From contig CAZMGC010000001.1 in the NCBI GenBank assembly GCA_964565795.1, positions 4,160 through 68,159 on the forward strand: a DNA stretch of 64,000 bases, in the 5' to 3' direction. Each line of letters starts with the position of its first letter. The first letter of the stretch is position 1. The stretch is from 2-01-FULL-39-10-A sp964565795 (lineage in GTDB: Bacteria > Patescibacteriota > Microgenomatia > Levybacterales > UBA12049). Under the pieces are notes generated by a model, which saw nothing but the letters and a program-made list of their open reading frames with translations, was not told where the DNA came from and did no database searches. The translations under genes and the position numbers were made by a program. Shown here piece after piece: positions 8,095 through 16,096 of this stretch.

Positions 8095-11000
8095 TTATTC
8101 AGGTAGAATTACGCCTTGTTGGTTTGCGAATTCTTTAAGGAAAAGTGTGTAATCATCTTCGTTCACAAATCCGTCATCGTTTAGATCTGTGTATTTTTCA
8201 TTATTTTCATCTGCGTCGCATGCGGATCTATTCTGTGAGTAAACAGAGCAGGAAAGTAAAAGATTATAATCCATTAAATCGATTCTGTTTTCAGAGAGGT
8301 CTGTGTTATTAACATTTCCTGTTATTAAATAGAAATTATTTGAAGTTAAGTCTGTAACTTGTCCTTGAGTGATTGAGAATGACCCCGGATATTGGTTAGT
8401 TAAATATCCTGGGCCGTCAACATAAATATTATATGAGCCATTAGGAAGATTTTCTACAGATGGGAGGTCATACAGTAATTCAAATTTTTCACTATTTTGA
8501 TTGTATGTAAACGTAATATTCGTTCCTGTGAAGCTAAGAGTATTTGTAATAGTATTATAGATTTTGAAATTTAAACCCCTCCAAATATTAGTAGGATTTT
8601 TATTTCCGCCAATTGGAATTCTAGGAGTAGATCCAATCCCATCGATTCCAATTCTAAAATTTAAGTATGTTTTTCCAGGAATTGGCGTAATTTGATCTTG
8701 TACGAGATAAACTGCAACGATTGAGGAAATTTCTGTATTGTTTTCAATAAGCTTAAGAACGGTAATATGTTCACCTGTAGTAGAGTTTGATGGAGAAGTA
8801 ATTACCACGTTTACATCTCTTGATTCATTCTTGCTAATATTGCTTAGGTTGTCTTGTGATAGGCTTGCGCTCCATCCAGTTGGTGGAGTAGCCTCGATAG
8901 AAAAGGTTCTACCTGCGCAATCTCCTTGATCAATATTTCTTACTGTCACATTATATGTAACTGCTTCACTAGGATTTCCTGTTTTTGTTTGTGGTGTGAT
9001 GCTAAATTCTGGATTGTTTTGAACGCATTCATTTGTTTGATCTCCTGGTACAACATAGGCAATATCTTTGGTTGCAATTATTGTATTATTAGGGTTTTTA
9101 ATATTTAAAGTTATTTTTTTAGTGCCTGCAGTTGCATTAGTAGGGGATTTTATTTTAACATTTGTAATTTGCTTATCGCCTTGAGCGAGTTCGAATGGAC
9201 TATTTTTCCCAAAAGTAGCTTCCCAATTGGTATTTGGTAAATTAGCAGTAAGCGATAGTGTTTTTGGTGAGCATTCGCCAGTATCTTTATTTAGTATTTC
9301 GATACTATAACTTGCTTCCTGTCCTGGATTTGCTTCTTGGGAATCTGGAGTAACTGTAAATTCTGGATCTTTTCTAGTACAGGTTGTTGGTGTGTCAGTA
9401 GGATTAGCCACATTGACAGTATAAGTTGCATTTACTTGAACTTGTGCTGTTGTCTGGCCTTCACGTCTTACTCCCAGTGTAAATGTTTTTGGGCCCTGTG
9501 TAGCTCCATTTGGAGATTTAACCTTAAATGTAGTTGATTTATTTCCGCCATTTTTTGAGATACTGCTTAGCGTGTTGTCAGTAAAACTTGCGGTCCAATT
9601 ATCGTTTGGTAATCGTTCTTTTGAAAGGACAAAACTTACAGGATTACATGCTTCACCTTTATCATTGTTAGTAACTTTTACACTGTATTCTCTCTCATCT
9701 CCTGGATTTCCGTTTCTGCTATTTGGCGTTATGTCTAAAGTTGGAGCATTCTTGTCGCAGGTTGGTTGAGGTGTTGTAGATGTTCCGCCTCCAGTTCCTC
9801 CTCCAGACTTGGTCGTTTCGTATGAATCCTGAACAATGTTATTACCTTCATTGGTTTCGGAGATTTTTCCTTCTGAATCTACAAAAGCCACTGCCTTATA
9901 TTTTCCAGCTGCTGGTCTTGGCATGCCAGTAAAATGACTTGATAGATCGATCTCTTCATTTGCAGATACGACCTGGGTAACGGTCCATAATTTAACTGCG
10001 CCTCCATCTCTATTTATAACTCTAACTTTAAAATCACCAGTTATTTGAGTATTTCCGATATTTTTAATCTTTACAGTAGGGTTAGAGTTTCCAGTGTCTA
10101 CGCCGCCAGGGAAGTTAAAAGCAGAGATTACTAGATCTTTAGTAGCGCCATTAGCTTGTGTTTTTTTAATACCAAAGTTAACTGTATTATTTGCGCTGAA
10201 TGTTTTAGAACTACCATCAACGCTTGCTGTGATAGCATTACCACCTACAAAATCTTGATAATTTAATTTAGTGGCAGTATATCCAGATGGAACTATTAAT
10301 CTTACGTTTACTTGACTTGCAGTAGTGGTTCTTTTTAGATCATATGCAAATCCAGTAAGTGTACTGTTAACCGTACTGTCTGCTTGAACAATGTATGGGT
10401 CTTTATAGAAGAGTTCAGTGTCTCCTTTTCTTCCGTTTCCATCTTCATCTATAAATACGTATCCAGTAAATGAGAGCGTTTTTTGATTTGCTCTAGTTTC
10501 GCATTTGTTTGATGAATTACAAAATTGACCCGAAGTACAATTTTTTAGATTTGAAGTGGTGCATTGTACGCATTTTCCGATACTGCAAATTCCCGAAGAG
10601 CAAACATCAGTAGCGTTAGGTGTGCAGTCCTGAGGTGTCGTAGCTGTTTCTTTACAAGTAGAGAATCCTGGTCTATCTGTAAATGTTCTAGTTTGAGTTC
10701 CAGCAATTGAGCTACATGCAGATCCATTTCCTTGAGGTCTTCCTGATTTTGGTTCACATTTTCCTAGCTTTACTGCGGTAGTGCAATTAGGTGTACTGAC
10801 ACAGGTGTGTGTATTTGTATTACAGGAATTTCCGTTTCCGCAACCTCCGCACGCTAAACTTGTTCCGCCGACTGTAAATGTTCCGCAGTAATTATTTTGC
10901 CTACAAAGGCTTTGTTTATATGTTGTTAAGTCAGAGCATCTGTCTGTAGTAGGCGCACAATATTTAAATGTGGCATTTGAAGAGCACTGACTATTTGATG

Positions 11001-11511
11001 AACATTTTATGCAGTTGGTTGTAACACTTTCATTGCAGTATGGTTTAATTCCGAAAACAATTTGCTTATGTCCCGCAGTAATATTAGCAGTTTTTGAGTT
11101 ATCTCTTTTTGTATCAGACGAAGTAAAATTATAAATATATATAAAGTTTAAATCTCTGTTTGGTGCTGTCAGTGTAATTCGGAAATAATCTTCTCCAAGT
11201 TCGTATAAATCTGGATCATTTACTCGCAAGGTAACAGAAGTATTTAAAAATGAACTAACGCAATTTTCTTGCGAGTCTTTAGAAATCGTTCGAGTTCCTG
11301 ATGCATCCGTAATAGTGACTTTAAATGTACCATCATAGCAATGATCCGTATTTGTAGTATTAAAATTTCGATTACCATTATCCATAACAGCACCTATGTT
11401 TAGATTGTAGCTAGCTGCTTGGGCTTTTCCGATAAAGTTAGCTTGAGAGCCAATTAAAAATAGGAAAGAAAGAGAAAATAAAAAGAATAAAAACTTTTTC
11501 ACAGTAAACAT
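8095..11511 (-). CDS. Large exported Cys-rich / CARDB / NEW3 protein with dockerin
   Basis: 1138 residues with a classical signal peptide (cleavage after AQA, ~33). Order: an N-terminal beta domain (~34-150); a Cys-rich region (~150-340) with many CxxC-like pairs, probably several small disulfide modules; a CARDB-like adhesion domain (~450-570, ending in ETNEGNNIV); three NEW3-like repeats each opening with a Cys and an 'ITP/VTP' strand; the beta module GIDGIGSTPRIPIGGNKNP; and a terminal dockerin with two calcium-loop segments. No catalytic motif is seen, so it looks structural or adhesive, perhaps the largest passenger of the complex. It is first in the minus-strand locus and shares a promoter block with the vWA gene. 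Confidence 0.8.
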   Translation of the reverse strand: MFTVKKFLFFLFSLSFLFLIGSQANFIGKAQAASYNLNIGAVMDNGNRNFNTTNTDHCYDGTFKVTITDASGTRTISKDSQENCVSSFLNTSVTLRVNDPDLYELGEDYFRITLTAPNRDLNFIYIYNFTSSDTKRDNSKTANITAGHKQIVFGIKPYCNESVTTNCIKCSSNSQCSSNATFKYCAPTTDRCSDLTTYKQSLCRQNNYCGTFTVGGTSLACGGCGNGNSCNTNTHTCVSTPNCTTAVKLGKCEPKSGRPQGNGSACSSIAGTQTRTFTDRPGFSTCKETATTPQDCTPNATDVCSSGICSIGKCVQCTTSNLKNCTSGQFCNSSNKCETRANQKTLSFTGYVFIDEDGNGRKGDTELFYKDPYIVQADSTVNSTLTGFAYDLKRTTTASQVNVRLIVPSGYTATKLNYQDFVGGNAITASVDGSSKTFSANNTVNFGIKKTQANGATKDLVISAFNFPGGVDTGNSNPTVKIKNIGNTQITGDFKVRVINRDGGAVKLWTVTQVVSANEEIDLSSHFTGMPRPAAGKYKAVAFVDSEGKISETNEGNNIVQDSYETTKSGGGTGGGTSTTPQPTCDKNAPTLDITPNSRNGNPGDEREYSVKVTNNDKGEACNPVSFVLSKERLPNDNWTASFTDNTLSSISKNGGNKSTTFKVKSPNGATQGPKTFTLGVRREGQTTAQVQVNATYTVNVANPTDTPTTCTRKDPEFTVTPDSQEANPGQEASYSIEILNKDTGECSPKTLSLTANLPNTNWEATFGKNSPFELAQGDKQITNVKIKSPTNATAGTKKITLNIKNPNNTIIATKDIAYVVPGDQTNECVQNNPEFSITPQTKTGNPSEAVTYNVTVRNIDQGDCAGRTFSIEATPPTGWSASLSQDNLSNISKNESRDVNVVITSPSNSTTGEHITVLKLIENNTEISSIVAVYLVQDQITPIPGKTYLNFRIGIDGIGSTPRIPIGGNKNPTNIWRGLNFKIYNTITNTLSFTGTNITFTYNQNSEKFELLYDLPSVENLPNGSYNIYVDGPGYLTNQYPGSFSITQGQVTDLTSNNFYLITGNVNNTDLSENRIDLMDYNLLLSCSVYSQNRSACDADENNEKYTDLNDDGFVNEDDYTLFLKEFANQQGVILPE

Positions 11512-11524
11512 ACCGCTTACAATC

Positions 11525-11553
11525 AGATTATTATAGTATTAAGATTGTGTCAA
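11525..11553 (-). promoter_or_regulatory. Promoter of the dockerin/cohesin locus
   Basis: Minus-strand TTGACA (11553-11548), 17-base spacer, TAATCT (11530-11525), 13 bases to the ATG. It carries the same 16-mer TACTATAATAATCTGA as the vWA promoter. Confidence 0.6.
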
Positions 11554-11570
11554 TACTCGGAATTTTCCTC

Positions 11571-11599
11571 TTCCAAAAATATTTTTTTAGTGCTAAACT
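11571..11599 (+). promoter_or_regulatory. dcd promoter
   Basis: Weak -35 TTCCAA (11571-11576), 17 bases, TAAACT (11594-11599), then 6 bases to the ATG: a leaderless arrangement. Confidence 0.45.
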
Positions 11600-11605
11600 T
11601 TTGAC

Positions 11606-12175
11606 ATGATTTTATCTGACGGGGATATAAAAAAAGCCCTCAAAGAGAAGAGAATCGAAATAACCCCAACTCCAGATTTTTCAACACAACTTGGAAGCTG
11701 TTCAGTTGATCTTCGCCTAGGAGATACATTTAGAGTTTTTGAACATTCTAAATACAGTTTTATAGATCCTTCTAAAAAAGATTTTTCTAATGAAATTACC
11801 CGCGAAATAAAAATTAAAAAAGGAGATGTTTTTATGATGCAGCCTGGAGATTTCGTCCTGGCAGTGACGCTTGAAAAAGTAAAAATCCCGCCTGATCTTA
11901 TGGGGCGTCTTGAAGGTCGATCTTCGCTTGGACGTCTAGGAATTGTAGTGCATTCTACAGCTTCAATTTTTGATCCTGGGTGGGATGGAAAACCAGTTCT
12001 TGAGCTGGGAAATCTGGGGAGAATGGCTGTGTCTTTAACTGTCGGGATGAGAATTTGTGCTATGACTTTTGAAGAACTATCAAGTCCTGCAGAAACTCCA
12101 TACACTTCTAAAAAATTCGCAAAATATAAATTTCAAGACACCCCAATTGAAAGCCGAATTCACGAAGAAAAATGA
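11606..12175 (+). CDS. dcd: dCTP deaminase
   Basis: 189 residues, the usual length for the family. It converts dCTP to dUTP (or directly to dUMP if bifunctional) for dTTP synthesis. The conserved block RSSLGRLGIVVH, followed by DPGWDG and VLELGN, contains the catalytic Glu of the deaminase. The N-terminal SVDLRLGD segment is also typical. It opens a dTTP cluster and overlaps tmk by 4 bases (ATGA). Whether it is monofunctional or a DCD-DUT enzyme cannot be decided by eye; no separate canonical dUTPase is seen nearby, which would favour the bifunctional form. Confidence 0.9.
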   Translation: MILSDGDIKKALKEKRIEITPTPDFSTQLGSCSVDLRLGDTFRVFEHSKYSFIDPSKKDFSNEITREIKIKKGDVFMMQPGDFVLAVTLEKVKIPPDLMGRLEGRSSLGRLGIVVHSTASIFDPGWDGKPVLELGNLGRMAVSLTVGMRICAMTFEELSSPAETPYTSKKFAKYKFQDTPIESRIHEEK

Positions 12176-12852
12176 AATATCATATAGAGTTTGATCTGGA
12201 ATTAAAGAAGAATCCGTATAAAGGGTTATATATTGCCTTAGAGGGAACTGAAGCTTCTGGAAAAACGACTCAAGCTGAAAAATTAAAAGAATATTTTGAA
12301 TCAAAGGGAAAACGGGTGGTAACCACAAGAGAACCAAGAAAAGAAGGAATAATTGGAGATATAGTTCATAAGGTTCTTAAGGGTGAACTCCAGATGGATT
12401 CTTCGGCTTTTCAATATCTTTTTTCTACCGATAGAGTTCTTAATCACAGAGAAGTAGTTGTGCCAGCTTTAGAATTAGGCAGGGTTGTTATTTCAGACAG
12501 GAGTTTTTGGTCTGCAATTGTTTATGGGGTTTTGGATAAAACGGAAGGGGAATATAAAAAAGAAGCAATAGATCAGCTTTTGGTTGCGCAATCCATATTA
12601 TCTTTTTATCATCAATTTATAGTTCCCGATTACACCTTTTTCTTAAAAATTCCTCTTAATCTTTCCATCGAGAGATTACAAAATGAAAGAAAACAGGCGA
12701 AAGAGATTTATGAAGATGAAGGAAAAATTGAAAAAATTATTAAGGGTTATGAATTTGTATTTAAAAATTTTGAAAATGAAATTATAACCATTGATGGATC
12801 AGCGGATATTGATACTGTTTCTAAGGAAATTATTGGTAAAATTAAACTATGA
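12172..12852 (+). CDS. tmk: Thymidylate kinase
   Basis: 226 residues. It phosphorylates dTMP to dTDP. A Walker A loop EGTEASGKTTQ sits at ~24-34, followed by VVTTREP (P-loop-linked dTMP-binding DRX/REP motif) and ISDRSFWSAIVYG (the DR(Y/F) segment). The N-terminus carries ~17 extra residues before the first strand. It is translationally coupled to dcd through an ATGA overlap, so the two act in the same pathway and message. A lid Arg-rich segment is present (ERLQNERKQAKE). Confidence 0.9.
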   Translation: MKYHIEFDLELKKNPYKGLYIALEGTEASGKTTQAEKLKEYFESKGKRVVTTREPRKEGIIGDIVHKVLKGELQMDSSAFQYLFSTDRVLNHREVVVPALELGRVVISDRSFWSAIVYGVLDKTEGEYKKEAIDQLLVAQSILSFYHQFIVPDYTFFLKIPLNLSIERLQNERKQAKEIYEDEGKIEKIIKGYEFVFKNFENEIITIDGSADIDTVSKEIIGKIKL

Positions 12853-12865
12853 ACATAAATCCAAA

Positions 12866-12894
12866 CCCTCCTTCGCATAAAGCTTCGGAAGGGC
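12866..12894. repeat. Small GC-richer hairpin between tmk and the dcd paralogue
   Basis: CCTTC (12870-12874) pairs with GAAGG (12888-12892) around a 13-base loop containing AAGCTT. It lies between two co-directional genes and is followed by an AT-rich stretch. It could be a terminator or one copy of a dispersed genomic palindrome; no other copy was noticed in this window. Confidence 0.4.
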
Positions 12895-12916
12895 AAGAGA
12901 ATTATTAAATATTAAT

Positions 12917-13456
12917 ATGATATTAAATCCGAAAATATTATTAGAGCTAGTTAAAAAAGAAAAGTTGGTTGAAAACTTATCTGAAAGAGAACTCACAAAT
13001 CCAGAGGGAACAGGGTTTGACTTGCGATTAGGAGAGGTTTTTAAGATTTCTGGGAAAGCTTTTTTAGGAGAAACTCACAGACAGACTCCAGATATAACTT
13101 CAGTTAAAGTTTATGACCCAAAAAAACCCAGTAGTATAAAAATAAAACCCGGGGATTTTTTTTTAGTAAAAACAATTGAGAAAATAAATTTGCCTCTTAA
13201 TTTATCTGCAGTAATTTTACCTCGCACCACAACATTCCGTTCGGGTTTGTTTATCCGCACCGGACCCATTCAGCCAGGTTACAGTGGTGAGTTGACGTTT
13301 GGTTTGAAGAACGAGGGTCCTATCACAGTCGAAATCGAAATGGGAGCGCGTTTTACGCATCTTATATTCCACGAAATAAAAGGAGAGGGGTCTAAATATA
13401 GAGGCCAATGGCAAGGCGGCCGCGTTAGTGCCACAAAAAGAGAAAAACAGGTATGA
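12917..13456 (+). CDS. dCTP deaminase/dUTPase-superfamily paralogue lacking key residues
   Basis: 179 residues with the beta-fold of the dCTP deaminase/dUTPase superfamily: GTGFDLRLGEVF near the N-terminus, PRTTTFRSGL and then GPIQPGYSGELTFGLKN. Against dcd (DPGWDG...VLELGN) the Asp is Gln and the catalytic Glu aligns with Gly, so ordinary deaminase or dUTPase chemistry looks unlikely. It lies in the dTTP cluster between tmk and thyA. It might be a regulatory or binding subunit or have another substrate. The fold is read from motifs; the function is not known. Confidence 0.65.
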   Translation: MILNPKILLELVKKEKLVENLSERELTNPEGTGFDLRLGEVFKISGKAFLGETHRQTPDITSVKVYDPKKPSSIKIKPGDFFLVKTIEKINLPLNLSAVILPRTTTFRSGLFIRTGPIQPGYSGELTFGLKNEGPITVEIEMGARFTHLIFHEIKGEGSKYRGQWQGGRVSATKREKQV

Positions 13457-13466
13457 AATACTACCA

Positions 13467-13838
13467 ATGTCAAATACTACAAATATTCCAATAAGGAAAT
13501 ACGATATTCATGAGCGAATTTATAAGTTTGTGGTGGAAGTAATAAAATTAGTAAATTCTCTTCCCAAAACAGAATCGAATATCGTAATAATAAGACAAAT
13601 TTTAAGATCTGTGACCTCGATGGGTGCAAACGATCAAGAAGCGGACGGAACATTAACGAAAAAAGATTTTTTACATACATACACGATTGTTCGTAAAGAA
13701 GGAAAAGAAACAAATTTTTGGCTTTCGCTAATTTCTGACACAAACCTAACAATAAAAATAAGGTCAGACAAGCTTCTATCGGAGGGAAAAGAAATTGTTT
13801 TGATTCTTAGCTCGATAATAAATAAAACGAGAAAATGA
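13467..13838 (+). CDS. Four-helix-bundle (S23/IVS-type) protein
   Basis: 123 residues from the ATG at 13467; a GTG at 13428 in frame would overlap the upstream gene and is less likely. The pattern matches the S23 / 23S rRNA intervening-sequence protein family: a basic start KYDIHERIYKFVVEVIKLV, the central RSVTSMGANDQEA, the FLHTYTIVRKEGKETNFWL helix, and a last helix ending in Lys/Arg. The ATG itself lies inside the left arm of the surrounding inverted repeat. Homologues are small alpha-helical oligomers, some of which pair with reverse transcriptases of diversity-generating elements. None is seen here, so the role is open. Confidence 0.8.
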   Translation: MSNTTNIPIRKYDIHERIYKFVVEVIKLVNSLPKTESNIVIIRQILRSVTSMGANDQEADGTLTKKDFLHTYTIVRKEGKETNFWLSLISDTNLTIKIRSDKLLSEGKEIVLILSSIINKTRK

Positions 13839-13860
13839 CCTATTGAAATATTAAGAAATA

Positions 13861-13889
13861 TTGGTAGTATTGGTATGTATTTGTAGTAT
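13861..13889 (+). promoter_or_regulatory. Possible thyA promoter inside the repeat arm
   Basis: TTGGTA (13861-13866), 17 bases, TAGTAT (13884-13889), 5 bases to the thyA ATG. Both boxes belong to the right arm of the inverted-repeat element, so the element may supply an outward promoter. Confidence 0.45.
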
Positions 13890-13894
13890 TAATT

Positions 13895-14887
13895 ATGGCA
13901 GGAAAGAGACACCCCGAATATCAGTACCTCGAAATTGGAAAAGAAATTCTAAAAGATGGAATTAAGCAAACAGACCGCGGAACTGGAGTAGTCACATATA
14001 GTTTGTTTGGTCGAAAATCTGAATATGATTTATCAGAGAGTTTTCCGCTTCTTACAACTAAAAGAGTTTACTGGAATGGAGTAATTCAGGAGCTTTACTG
14101 GTTTTTCTCAGGTCAAACCAACATCAAATATTTAGTCGATCATAATACCCATATTTGGGATGATTATCCTTATAAAATTTTTAAAGAAAAAAATCCTAAG
14201 TCGAAAATGACTAAGGATGAATTTATAGAAAAAATTAAAACTGATGCAAAATTTGCAAAACTTCATGGTGAACTTCCGAGAATTTATGGAGAAATGTGGA
14301 GAAAATGGCCGACTAGGAAAAAAGGAAAGACCGTAGATCAACTTCAGTGGATAGTGGACGAGGTAAAAGCTGATCCAAATGCACATAACTTGATAGTAAA
14401 TTCCTGGAATCCTGAGTATCTATATACAATGGCGGATAAGGAAGATGCCTCCAGATTTCCAATTTGCCATAACATGTATCAGGTAAGTAACAGAAATGGA
14501 AAACTCGATCTTATTCTTTATCAAAGAAGCTGTGATTATTTCCTGGGTGTTCCATTTAATATAGCTAGCTATTCACTTCTTTGTATAGTGCTCGCAAAGG
14601 TTATGGGGCTTAAGCCCGGTAAATTTATTCATATGTACGGAGATATTCATATTTATGAAAATCATATAGAGCAAGTAAAAGAAGAGATAAAAAGAAAACC
14701 AAAGCCATTTCCAAAAGTAAAGATAAATGGGAAAATTTCTAAATTAAATGATTTTAAGCCTGAAATGGTAGAGTTAGTCGGATACGAGCCTCACCCTTCA
14801 ATTAAAGCCGAGCTCACTGTCGCCGGCGGTTTTTATCAGGGAAAGTTGAGTAAAGCGAAATCCGCCTCAGGAGGAAAAAAGAAGTAA
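13895..14887 (+). CDS. thyA: Thymidylate synthase
   Basis: 330 residues. It methylates dUMP to dTMP using methylene-tetrahydrofolate and releases dihydrofolate. Visible motifs: SFPLLTTKRVYW, ELYWFFSGQTNIKYL, the catalytic Cys191 in PICH, then YQRSCDYFLGVPFNIASYSLL and the HMYGDIHIYENH segment. It is longer than the ~264-residue E. coli enzyme because of an insertion around 85-115 (lysine-rich), as in several longer ThyA proteins. It lies with dcd, tmk and folA. The start codon is 4 bases after the inverted-repeat element. Confidence 0.95.
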   Translation: MAGKRHPEYQYLEIGKEILKDGIKQTDRGTGVVTYSLFGRKSEYDLSESFPLLTTKRVYWNGVIQELYWFFSGQTNIKYLVDHNTHIWDDYPYKIFKEKNPKSKMTKDEFIEKIKTDAKFAKLHGELPRIYGEMWRKWPTRKKGKTVDQLQWIVDEVKADPNAHNLIVNSWNPEYLYTMADKEDASRFPICHNMYQVSNRNGKLDLILYQRSCDYFLGVPFNIASYSLLCIVLAKVMGLKPGKFIHMYGDIHIYENHIEQVKEEIKRKPKPFPKVKINGKISKLNDFKPEMVELVGYEPHPSIKAELTVAGGFYQGKLSKAKSASGGKKK

Positions 14888-14888
14888 T

Positions 14889-15632
14889 TTATTCTCCTCC
14901 TTTTTTCCAATCGACAGATTTTAGAATTCCTGTAAAAACATCTTCTCCTAAATCTATTTTCATTTCATTAATTTCTTCTTTACTTGGAGTTCTGTCTACA
15001 AAATTTATCTGCCCAATTTCATTTACTATTCCAAGCGGAGTCTGTTCATAAGCTTCTCCCATCTCGAGAACTGATGCTGCTGCGATGCAATCCACGATAT
15101 TTAGAGTTTCCACATGAAGAGGGCGTCCGAAAATATCTGGTTTTCCGATATAGCTTCTAATTGGCTCAAATCCGCACCATGAAAGTCCGACGGCTGTAAC
15201 TCCGCGCCTCATAGGTGCCAGTTTGCTATCAGTTACAACCACTCCTAAATTTTTTATCTTATGTTTTTCTCTTAAATATTCCCAGATTTTATTTGTCGTT
15301 TCTGTCAAGTTTTCAGGCCAGAAAATATAGTATCCATTACCATTTGATTCATCAATTCCAGCTGATGCGATTAGAATATTATTTTTAATAGTTAAAAATA
15401 CACCGAAGTTTACATATTCCTCAGGTAAATAAAGATCTGCTTCTTTTTTTACCAAGTCCGCTTTATTAATTTTTCCATTGTTTTTGAGAACTCTTCCCTG
15501 GGTAATAGAAATAATTTTCGAGGTAATAACTACGACATCTTTTTCCTGAAGCTTTGGTAATGATTTGTCAAGGATGTCAATAAGTTTATCTGAAACTTCT
15601 ACTTTTTTGGTTTTTATTGGTGTTACTTTCAT
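14889..15632 (-). CDS. CofE-like F420-0:gamma-glutamyl ligase family protein
   Basis: 247 residues. The family adds glutamate to coenzyme F420-0; stand-alone relatives also occur in genomes without F420 genes. Visible features: KDVVVITSKIISITQGRV at ~35-52, IDESNGNGYYIFWP, and VVVTDSKLAPMRRGVTAVGLSWCG, which match the metal- and GTP-binding regions of CofE. The ATG overlaps the stop of the NlpC/P60-like gene by 4 bases, so the two are coupled. No other F420 gene is in the window, so the substrate may be another acidic or lactyl compound. The family call is good; the substrate is unknown. Confidence 0.75.
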   Translation of the reverse strand: MKVTPIKTKKVEVSDKLIDILDKSLPKLQEKDVVVITSKIISITQGRVLKNNGKINKADLVKKEADLYLPEEYVNFGVFLTIKNNILIASAGIDESNGNGYYIFWPENLTETTNKIWEYLREKHKIKNLGVVVTDSKLAPMRRGVTAVGLSWCGFEPIRSYIGKPDIFGRPLHVETLNIVDCIAAASVLEMGEAYEQTPLGIVNEIGQINFVDRTPSKEEINEMKIDLGEDVFTGILKSVDWKKGGE

Positions 15633-16096
15633 GCTGTTTGAATTAAATCAGAAAGACCGTGTTCTTCTAGGAACGCGTGATCAGCTCCGTTTGGATTTTC
15701 CCCCACAGGCCTTTTTATCCCTGCGATTGTACCATATGAAGGATGAGCAACGGCATCCTCTAATCTTTCTATTACGGCAGTTCCATGATGGGTCGCGTTA
15801 TGGGTAAGCCAACTTGCGCCATCTTCAGCGACTAAAACAACTCCTACATGAAATAGTCTAGGGTCTTTATCGGGATTGTCAGTCAGAAAAGCGATATCAC
15901 CTGTAGCTAATGGTTCATCTGGGGGTACAAATTTTGTGTGTTCTTCATCAACCCAGAGCTCAGCTGAGCGGGGAACATCAAGCATGCTTCTTCCAAGCGC
16001 CTCCACTACAATTCCAGTGTAAAGCTGACAATTCATTCCATCTCCTGGACTTTGTCTTGCAGCTTGTTTGGAAGTATTGCCTGGATGTCGATCCAA
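15629..16096 (-). CDS. NlpC/P60- or CHAP-like cysteine hydrolase
   Basis: 155 residues from the TTG at 16096. MNCQLYTGIVVEALG offers the nucleophilic Cys at the start of a helix, GDIAFL and HVGVVL give the next strand and a His, and THNATHHGTAVIERL a further strand with His. This order is that of NlpC/P60 and CHAP amidases that cut peptide stems of cell-wall material. The frame stays open upstream to a stop near 16164 with sensible sequence (IRERRILQIPYRL) but no ATG or GTG, so the true start may be a non-canonical codon such as ATT at 16132, 11 bases after AAGAGG. It is lysine-poor. No signal peptide is visible. It overlaps the CofE-like gene by 4 bases. Confidence 0.55.
   Translation of the reverse strand: MDRHPGNTSKQAARQSPGDGMNCQLYTGIVVEALGRSMLDVPRSAELWVDEEHTKFVPPDEPLATGDIAFLTDNPDKDPRLFHVGVVLVAEDGASWLTHNATHHGTAVIERLEDAVAHPSYGTIAGIKRPVGENPNGADHAFLEEHGLSDLIQTA

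Larger units (their letters stand above)
13457..13890. mobile_element. Inverted-repeat element carrying a four-helix-bundle gene
   Basis: The left arm begins AATACTACCAAT directly after the upstream TGA and runs to ~13492; the right arm (13860-13890) ends TTTGTAGTATT 4 bases before the thyA ATG. Both arms contain two iterations of GTAGTATT (or its complement) in opposite orientation, and the interior is one small gene. A 75-base version without the gene lies at 24065-24139 with nearly the same arms. This resembles the rRNA intervening sequences that carry S23 four-helix proteins between inverted repeats. Mobility is inferred, not shown. Confidence 0.6.

Noticed and set aside
1576..11511. Cellulosome proper
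   Set aside because: No glycoside hydrolase or cellulose-binding module is encoded with the cohesin and dockerin proteins, so the complex is not cellulosomal in the usual sense.
11593..12105. Minus-strand frame opposite dcd
   Set aside because: Dcd has all family motifs on the plus strand; the opposite frame has no recognisable sequence or promoter.
13428..13466. GTG start for the four-helix-bundle gene
   Set aside because: It would overlap the preceding gene by 29 bases and add residues not typical of the family; the ATG at 13467 fits the family start.
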